This document shows, one piece after another, positions 59,293 to 64,000 of a DNA stretch of 64,000 bases. The notes beneath the pieces were generated by a model, which saw only the letters and a program-made list of their open reading frames with translations, made no database searches and was not told where the DNA came from. Made by a program: the position numbers and the translations under genes. Every line of letters starts with the position of its first letter. Positions within the stretch are counted from its first letter, which is position 1. Source of the stretch: DASRBN01 sp035294305 (GTDB lineage Bacteria; Chloroflexota; Ktedonobacteria; Ktedonobacterales; Ktedonobacteraceae); assembly GCA_035294305.1 (NCBI GenBank), contig DATGLD010000041.1, forward strand, positions 1 through 64,000. The letters run 5' to 3'.

Positions 59293-60879
59293 ATGAGAAT
59301 AGTCAAAGTACTCTTCACCTGTCATCTTGCGGCTTTGATTTGTGGATTGGGCGTCTTGTTGATCATTGCGCCGCATCCGCAACTATGGGATACAAATCCC
59401 GTCGGGGTGGCCGTCTTTGAGTTTGTCCTGCGTAGCGCCGGGACGCTGCAAATCATCTTTGGCGCGGCGACAATGTTTTTCTTTGGACTGCTGGGCATCG
59501 GCCCGCGCAAGACGCTGATCTTTTTTGCCGCCTCGATACTTGTCACGCTGGGTATTGAACTGCTCAATAGCAGGGTTGGTTTCCCATCTGGCATTTCTTC
59601 CGCTACACCGCTGGCCGATATGAAAGTGGCCGGACTCGTTTCCTACTCCATACTACTGACCTGGTTTTACATGGGCTTCACATCTTACCTGCTGGCAAAC
59701 AAACTGGCGGCGAAACTTGAATTGCATCGCCAGGCGCTGTGGTCGCTGGTCCTGGGCACCTATTTCTTGATGACCTGGGACCTGGCGCTCAGCGCGTCAC
59801 TGGCAAGACAGGGAGGATCTACACAAATATGGCACTGGCAGGAGTACGCTTCCTACTTCGGCTTGCCAATGAGCAGTCTTGCTGGTTGGACGCTTGATGT
59901 GCTGATCCTGCTTACCGTATGCAGGCTGCTGTGGCGCTCCAATCTTGACACCAGGCACGTGACGACCTGGGTTCCGTTTGGGGTCTACACGGTGAATACC
60001 GGTTTCGCTATGATGCTGAGTCTTGGTAGTGGCCTGTGGTTTACGCCGTTTTTATTGATCGTGTTCGTGCTGTTTCCTGAATCGTTAGTGCTTGTGCCGG
60101 GCAATGATGAAATACGAGCTTCGCCGTATGGCCGGGGGCGCGCGGCTCTGAGCCAATCTGTGTGGTTGGTGATGCGTGGTATGAGCCTGGTAATTGGCTG
60201 GCGAACAATGGTGATCCAGGTTGAGGGAGTCGAACATGTCCCACAGTCGGGGCCGGTATTAGTTGCCGCACGCCACTTCCATTACTTCTATGACGGGTTT
60301 ATTCTGGTGCATGCCATTCCCCGGCGCTTGCATACGATTGTAGCATTGGATTGGGTGACATCGCGCAAGTTGCGCCTGGTCATAGAACTGGCCTGCTTGC
60401 TGGCCGATTGGCCCGTGGTGCTGCGCAGCGAGCAGTTTCACGAGCACGAGCCAGATAAGCAGTGGGCCTATACACCCATCGAGGCACGGCAATATCTGCG
60501 GCAGTTGACGCGAGCGGCGGTGCGATTGTTCCGGTCGGGAGAAATGATGGTCATTTTTCCAGAGGGTTATCCCAACATTGATCCGCATCCAACACCGAAG
60601 CCGGACCTGGAGGCTTTTATGCCATTTAAACCCGGCTTCGCCAAGCTGATAGAGCTGGCGGAAAAGGATCGAAAGACACGGGTTGCGATTGTTCCTGCCG
60701 GATTGAGTTACACACGCGAGCAGGATAAGCGATGGCATACTACTGTGCGCTTTGGTTACCCGCATTATCGTAGTGATTTTGACGATATCGAGCAACTGGT
60801 GAGTGCTGTTGAGCAAGATGTGCGTGAACTCAGCGAGCGTGAGGGGACAGGCGGTCACAAGGGTATGCCCCTACGGTAG
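59293..60879 (+). CDS. Membrane protein with C-terminal PlsC-like acyltransferase domain
   Basis: 528 aa. First ~275 residues hold seven to eight helices of unknown family; residues ~300-510 form a PlsC-like domain with 'VEHVPQSGPVLVAARHFHYFYDGFILVHAI' at the catalytic position and 'MMVIFPEGYPNIDP' at the EGxx position. The canonical H-x4-D appears as RHFHYFYDG, where the spacing is H-x5-D or H-x3-D, so activity is uncertain. The C-terminus (REGTGGHKGMPLR) is encoded by a family B repeat. GGAGG site 4-5 bases before the ATG. Sits between the GT2 and GH5 genes. Confidence 0.78.
   Translation: MRIVKVLFTCHLAALICGLGVLLIIAPHPQLWDTNPVGVAVFEFVLRSAGTLQIIFGAATMFFFGLLGIGPRKTLIFFAASILVTLGIELLNSRVGFPSGISSATPLADMKVAGLVSYSILLTWFYMGFTSYLLANKLAAKLELHRQALWSLVLGTYFLMTWDLALSASLARQGGSTQIWHWQEYASYFGLPMSSLAGWTLDVLILLTVCRLLWRSNLDTRHVTTWVPFGVYTVNTGFAMMLSLGSGLWFTPFLLIVFVLFPESLVLVPGNDEIRASPYGRGRAALSQSVWLVMRGMSLVIGWRTMVIQVEGVEHVPQSGPVLVAARHFHYFYDGFILVHAIPRRLHTIVALDWVTSRKLRLVIELACLLADWPVVLRSEQFHEHEPDKQWAYTPIEARQYLRQLTRAAVRLFRSGEMMVIFPEGYPNIDPHPTPKPDLEAFMPFKPGFAKLIELAEKDRKTRVAIVPAGLSYTREQDKRWHTTVRFGYPHYRSDFDDIEQLVSAVEQDVRELSEREGTGGHKGMPLR
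60850..60874 (+). repeat. Dispersed repeat, family B copy at the acyltransferase 3' end
   Basis: GGCGGTCACAAGGGTATGCC then CCTAC, matches 46963-46988; provides the last codons of the gene. Confidence 0.65.
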
Positions 60880-60889
60880 AGAGCAATAA

Positions 60890-60906
60890 TGGATTTGACA
60901 AATTAA
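60890..60906 (+). repeat. 17-base intergenic repeat, copy 2
   Basis: TGGATTTGACAAATTAA, identical to 22515-22531; both copies lie within 40 bases after a gene end and are followed by C-rich/GG sequence. Confidence 0.6.
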
Positions 60907-61019
60907 CGCGGGAATGGCCGCAAGACCGATGCTGAAGGCTAATGACCAAAACCAGTAAATCGATTCTTCCCGATTTTGCTTGTTCAACTGCATCATCGGC
61001 CGTCACAGGAGAACTTTGC

Positions 61020-62900
61020 ATGATCTCGATTAAGGGCTCCCATTTTCAAGATGAGATGGGACGAACGCTGCTGTTGCGAGGGATCAATCTCGGCGGGAGT
61101 TCCAAGGTGCCGTTTAACCCGGATGGCGCCACTCATATTCGCGATGGCTTCTTTGAACATCGTGATATCTCGTTTGTCGGGCGCCCCTTTCCGTTTGATG
61201 AGGCTGATGAGCACTTCTCACGTTTAAGGGAATGGGGCTTCAACTTTCTGAGGTTCCTGGTAACCTGGGAGGCGCTAGAGCATGCCGGACCTGGGATATA
61301 TGACGAAGATTACCTGGACTATATTTATGCGGTTCTCAAAAAGGCCGGAGAGTATGGTTTTCACGTGTTTATCGATCCGCACCAGGATGTCTGGAGTCGT
61401 TTCTCAGGCGGAGATGGAGCGCCCGGCTGGACATTCGAGGCAGTGGGGCTCGATATTACGAGATTTCAGGAGACGGGCGCTGCCATCACTCACCAGCTTT
61501 GCGGCGGCCCTTTCCCGCGTATGATCTGGCCAACAAATGGCGCGAAACTCGCGGCGGCGACGATGTTTACGCTCTTTTTCGGCGGCAACGACTTCGCTCC
61601 GCTGGCGCTCATAGACGGTGAGCCAGTGCAGGAATACTTGCAGCGGCATTATATCGAGGCGCTGGAGCAGGTGGCGCTGCGCGTGCGCGAATTACCGAAC
61701 GTGATTGGCTACGATATGATGAACGAGCCGCTGAGTGGCTACATCGGTTGCAAGGATGCCAATACGTATAACGGGCTATTCAAAATGGGCAAATGCCCAA
61801 CCGTGTTTCAGACGATGCTGCTTGGCGATGGGTATCCACAGGAGGTGGAGGTGTGGGAGCAGCGCATGACAGGTCCCAGGCTTGTTGGTCACCACACGGT
61901 TAACGCTAAGATGGTACGTGCCTGGCGCGACGATGTGACATGCATCTGGAAGCGGCATAGAGTCTGGGATGTAGCGCCCGAGGGAGCGCCGCGCCTGCTG
62001 CGCCCGGATTATTTCAGCATGGTGAATGGACGACAGGTGGATTTTAGTGAGGATTATTACCGGCCATTCGCCAATCGTTTCGCACGCGCGATACACTCGG
62101 CCCATCCAGGGGCGCTGATCTTTCTCGAGTGTGAGATCAACCACCAACCACCTTATTGGAGGCCGGAGGATGGGCCAGGAATCGTTTACGCTCCGCACTG
62201 GTACGATGCATTCGTACTGTTCATGAAGCAGTTCTCGCCATGGGTCGGCTTCGATATATTTACCAGGAAGCTGGTCTTCGGGCCACGCCGCATTCGCAGA
62301 TCATTCGCAGAGCAATTAGCGATGTTCAAGCGGCAGTCGGCAGAATTCCTGGGTAGCGCGCCTGTGCTTATTGGTGAGATTGGTATCCCATTCGACCTGG
62401 ATAACAAGAAAGCGTATCGCTGTGGTGATTTTAGCAAGCAGATACGAGCGATGGATCGAACCATGCGCGCATTGGAGGATACGCTGCTGAGTTGCACGCT
62501 GTGGAACTATACAGCGGACAACACGAACCAGTATGGTGACCAATGGAACGACGAAGACCTCTCGATCTTCAGTCGCGATCAGCAAATGCATCCGCAGGAT
62601 ATGCATTCGGGCGGGCGAGCGCTACAGGCGGTGGTGCGGCCATACGCGCGATCGGTGGCGGGCGAGCCACTGCGCATGACTTTTGACATAGATCGCAAGA
62701 TGTTCGTGTTCGAGTTTCGCCATGATGCCTCGATTAGCGCGCCGACCGTGTTGTTCGTGCCCAATTACCAGTATCCGCGAGGATACAGAGTCGAGGTCTC
62801 GGACGGCAGTTATGAGATAGACCGCGAGCGGCAGGTAGTAGCATATTGTCATACAGAGACAAGGGAGATACATAGGATTCGGGTGACCAAGCCCTATTAA
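61020..62900 (+). CDS. Glycoside hydrolase family 5 protein (endoglycoceramidase-like)
   Basis: About 626 aa, cytoplasmic (no signal). GH5 (beta/alpha)8 barrel: 'GRTLLLRGINLGGSSKVPF', 'LREWGFNFLRFLVTWEALEHAGPGIYDEDYLDYI', 'FIDPHQDVWSRFSGGDGAPGW', acid/base 'YDMMNEPLSGYIG' near residue 233, and nucleophile 'VLIGEIGIPFD' near 452; then a C-terminal beta domain. The size and 'FSGGDGAPGWT' fit endoglycoceramidase/steryl-beta-glucosidase subfamilies acting on glycolipids. ATG 61020 has GGAG 9 bases upstream; a frame to 60942 is less likely. Neighbours GT2 and acyltransferase support lipid-linked sugars. Confidence 0.86.
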   Translation: MISIKGSHFQDEMGRTLLLRGINLGGSSKVPFNPDGATHIRDGFFEHRDISFVGRPFPFDEADEHFSRLREWGFNFLRFLVTWEALEHAGPGIYDEDYLDYIYAVLKKAGEYGFHVFIDPHQDVWSRFSGGDGAPGWTFEAVGLDITRFQETGAAITHQLCGGPFPRMIWPTNGAKLAAATMFTLFFGGNDFAPLALIDGEPVQEYLQRHYIEALEQVALRVRELPNVIGYDMMNEPLSGYIGCKDANTYNGLFKMGKCPTVFQTMLLGDGYPQEVEVWEQRMTGPRLVGHHTVNAKMVRAWRDDVTCIWKRHRVWDVAPEGAPRLLRPDYFSMVNGRQVDFSEDYYRPFANRFARAIHSAHPGALIFLECEINHQPPYWRPEDGPGIVYAPHWYDAFVLFMKQFSPWVGFDIFTRKLVFGPRRIRRSFAEQLAMFKRQSAEFLGSAPVLIGEIGIPFDLDNKKAYRCGDFSKQIRAMDRTMRALEDTLLSCTLWNYTADNTNQYGDQWNDEDLSIFSRDQQMHPQDMHSGGRALQAVVRPYARSVAGEPLRMTFDIDRKMFVFEFRHDASISAPTVLFVPNYQYPRGYRVEVSDGSYEIDRERQVVAYCHTETREIHRIRVTKPY

Positions 62901-63054
62901 AAGTTCCCTTGTGAAACCGTGCCAGCGGTAGATTATCCCGAGGGTGGCAAAGATGAGCGCGATACCCCTGCCACTATGAAGGCGAGTGGGGTGCCGTCCA
63001 GGTCGGCCAGATCACCGGCCAGCAACGCACCAGACAAACTGGCGCCTGAGGAAT

Positions 63055-63213
63055 TTAGCTGTAAAGCCCGGCCACGCGCCCTTGCAGGTAGCGAGGGGTG
63101 GCAAGCTGCGCGATGGCGTTTGGCAACTCCTCAAGTCCAACCATCTGGAAACGGATACTCAGAAACTCTTGCCCTGGAATGATGTGGCAAGGCATCGAAG
63201 CAAAGAGACTCAT
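63055..63213 (-). pseudogene. C-terminal relic of a zinc/quinone-type (MDR) dehydrogenase
   Basis: 52 codons: 'MSLFASMPCHIIPGQEFLSIRF' ... 'GLEELPNAIAQLATPRYLQGRVAGLYS'. The end has the 'L..A...L......GK/RV.G' pattern of medium-chain dehydrogenases, and the frame stays open upstream of the Met ('ERNGGV') into the ligase promoter side. Probably a leftover 3' end. The remaining part of 62901-63309 shows no gene. Confidence 0.5.
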
Positions 63214-63239
63214 TACGCCCCCATTTCTCTCCGGTGTTC

Positions 63240-63245
63240 TATAAT
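63240..63245 (+). promoter_or_regulatory. -10 promoter element candidate for the DNA ligase gene
   Basis: A perfect TATAAT 64 bases before the GTG start; no convincing -35 box was found at 16-18 bases (the nearest, TTACGC, is 21 bases away). Confidence 0.4.
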
Positions 63246-63309
63246 ACGGTTGGATGTGCCGGTGCAGGGCCGGAACAAGAGTATGAGGCTCTTATGCATG
63301 GAGGAACCC

Positions 63310-64000
63310 GTGGAATTTGCTGAACTTGCGCGCTATTTTGAAAAGCTGGACGGAACAAGCTCGCGGCTTGCTATGATAGAGATTTTATCGGAACTTTTTA
63401 CCTCTATAGAGCGCCCCGAGGAGGTAGAAAAGGTCTGCTACCTGGTGCAAGGAAGAGTCGCCCCTTTTTTTGAGGCGCTTGAGATTGGCATGGCGGAGAA
63501 AACCGTTGCCAGGTCAATAGCGGATGCATATAACACGAAACTCGAACATGTCCTGGCACTTTATGCGAGGCTAGGCGACCTGGGGCTGGTTGCAGAAGAG
63601 GTTAGTGCGGAAGTAAAGATCGCGCCGCGTGTCCTGGCGGTGGACGATGTCTTCGAGGTCTTGAAAACCATCGCGCAAACATCGGGCAAGGGAGCCGTAG
63701 AAAGGCGTATTGCGCTGCTTGCTGCCCTGCTCAAGCAGGTGCACGGTGTGTCCGCCAGGTATGTCATCAGGATTCCCCTCGGAAATTTGCGGCTCGGCAT
63801 TGGCGACTCGACCATACTCGATGCGCTGGCAAGGGCTAAATTCCACGATACGTCATATCGCAAACTACTGGAGGCCGCTTACAACAAAACATCCGATCTT
63901 GGGGGAATCGCCAGCACGTTATGGCAACATTCCAACCCGGAAGAGGCGCGGCGAGCGATTGAAGGCTTAGATATCCAGGTAGGTAAGCCCATCCGCTCGG
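63310..64000 (+). CDS. ATP-dependent DNA ligase, 5' part (runs off the window)
   Basis: N-terminal 230 residues of an archaeal/bacteriophage-type ATP-dependent DNA ligase: 'VEFAELARYFEKLDGTSSRLAMIEILSELFTSI' then 'VCYLVQGRVAPFFEALEIGMAEKTVARSIADAY', 'GKGAVERRIALLAALLKQ' and 'ARYVIRIPLGNLRLGIGDSTILDAL', all typical of the helical DNA-binding (DNA_ligase_A_N) domain. The catalytic KxDG lysine lies beyond the window. GTG 63310 has GGAGG 5 bases upstream; an in-frame ATG at 63298 overlaps that site. Present in addition to any NAD+-dependent ligase, presumably for repair. Confidence 0.9.
   Translation, partial: MEFAELARYFEKLDGTSSRLAMIEILSELFTSIERPEEVEKVCYLVQGRVAPFFEALEIGMAEKTVARSIADAYNTKLEHVLALYARLGDLGLVAEEVSAEVKIAPRVLAVDDVFEVLKTIAQTSGKGAVERRIALLAALLKQVHGVSARYVIRIPLGNLRLGIGDSTILDALARAKFHDTSYRKLLEAAYNKTSDLGGIASTLWQHSNPEEARRAIEGLDIQVGKPIRS

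Noticed and set aside
62919..63182. Plus-strand 87-codon frame before the ligase gene
   Set aside because: Random-looking sequence; the minus strand holds a dehydrogenase-like relic.
1..64000. tRNA or rRNA genes
   Set aside because: No cloverleaf ends with GGTTC..A..CC T-loop pattern in a gap and no rRNA-like sequence was found by eye.
1..64000. CRISPR array
   Set aside because: Repeats are scattered singly through gene gaps; no regular spacing or repeated 25-40-base unit was seen.

Overview
The window looks like a chromosomal segment of a monoderm Chloroflexota bacterium, most likely class Ktedonobacteria. This is an inference: moderate-to-high GC, a housekeeping set (S1-domain protein, ClpC, RadA, PIN-TRAM, IspD/IspF/IspE, FtsZ, ArgS, MutM) interleaved with many secreted beta-propeller, PadR-like, SPW, GT9 and serine-hydrolase proteins, and many short dispersed repeats. 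No rRNA, tRNA, CRISPR array or intact prophage was seen.

Layout. 0.1-9.3 kb: rpsA-like, clpC, radA, a PIN-TRAM membrane protein, ispD-ispF and a YciI protein. 9.6-17.2 kb: secreted PQQ-like propeller, ASCH-like protein, pterin dehydratase, TatA-like protein, a structured RNA candidate with its own terminator, a membrane/exported pair, HD-GYP phosphodiesterase and several gene relics. 17.2-22.8 kb: purine nucleoside phosphorylase, XerD-type recombinase, two TIM-barrel-like unknowns, ispE and a 52-residue zinc-ribbon protein. 22.8-28.9 kb: four consecutive GT9 (heptosyltransferase-type) genes plus a heptose-phosphate kinase, a glycan operon. 29-37 kb: radical SAM protein, sarcosine-oxidase-like FAD enzyme, an AT-richer TcmP + Gp37/Gp68 cassette, then an O-antigen-ligase-like and a GT-C-like membrane protein on the minus strand. 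37-43 kb: DUF1848, PhzF, DUF3267 protease, a truncated PadR, a response regulator fused to a degenerate kinase domain, MutM. 44-54 kb: LarB, KGG stress protein, FtsZ, LOG protein, ArgS, RocB-like M20 peptidase, arginase (three arginine-related genes within 6 kb). 54-64 kb: SPW membrane protein, class C beta-lactamase-like lipoprotein, orphan DNA methyltransferase, then a GT2 / acyltransferase / GH5 group suggestive of glycolipid metabolism, and the 5' part of an ATP-dependent DNA ligase.

The most notable non-gene signals are: (i) dispersed short palindromic repeats between genes and also in frame inside ispD, the GT2 gene and the acyltransferase 3' end; (ii) very long, nearly perfect palindromes between gene ends; (iii) a multi-hairpin RNA candidate at about 12.5-12.74 kb; (iv) several decayed gene fragments (TnpB, alpha/beta hydrolase, MDR dehydrogenase, PadR, an unidentified CxxCH-ending protein); and (v) two proteins with apparent in-frame internal deletions (TcmP; the histidine-kinase part of the hybrid regulator).
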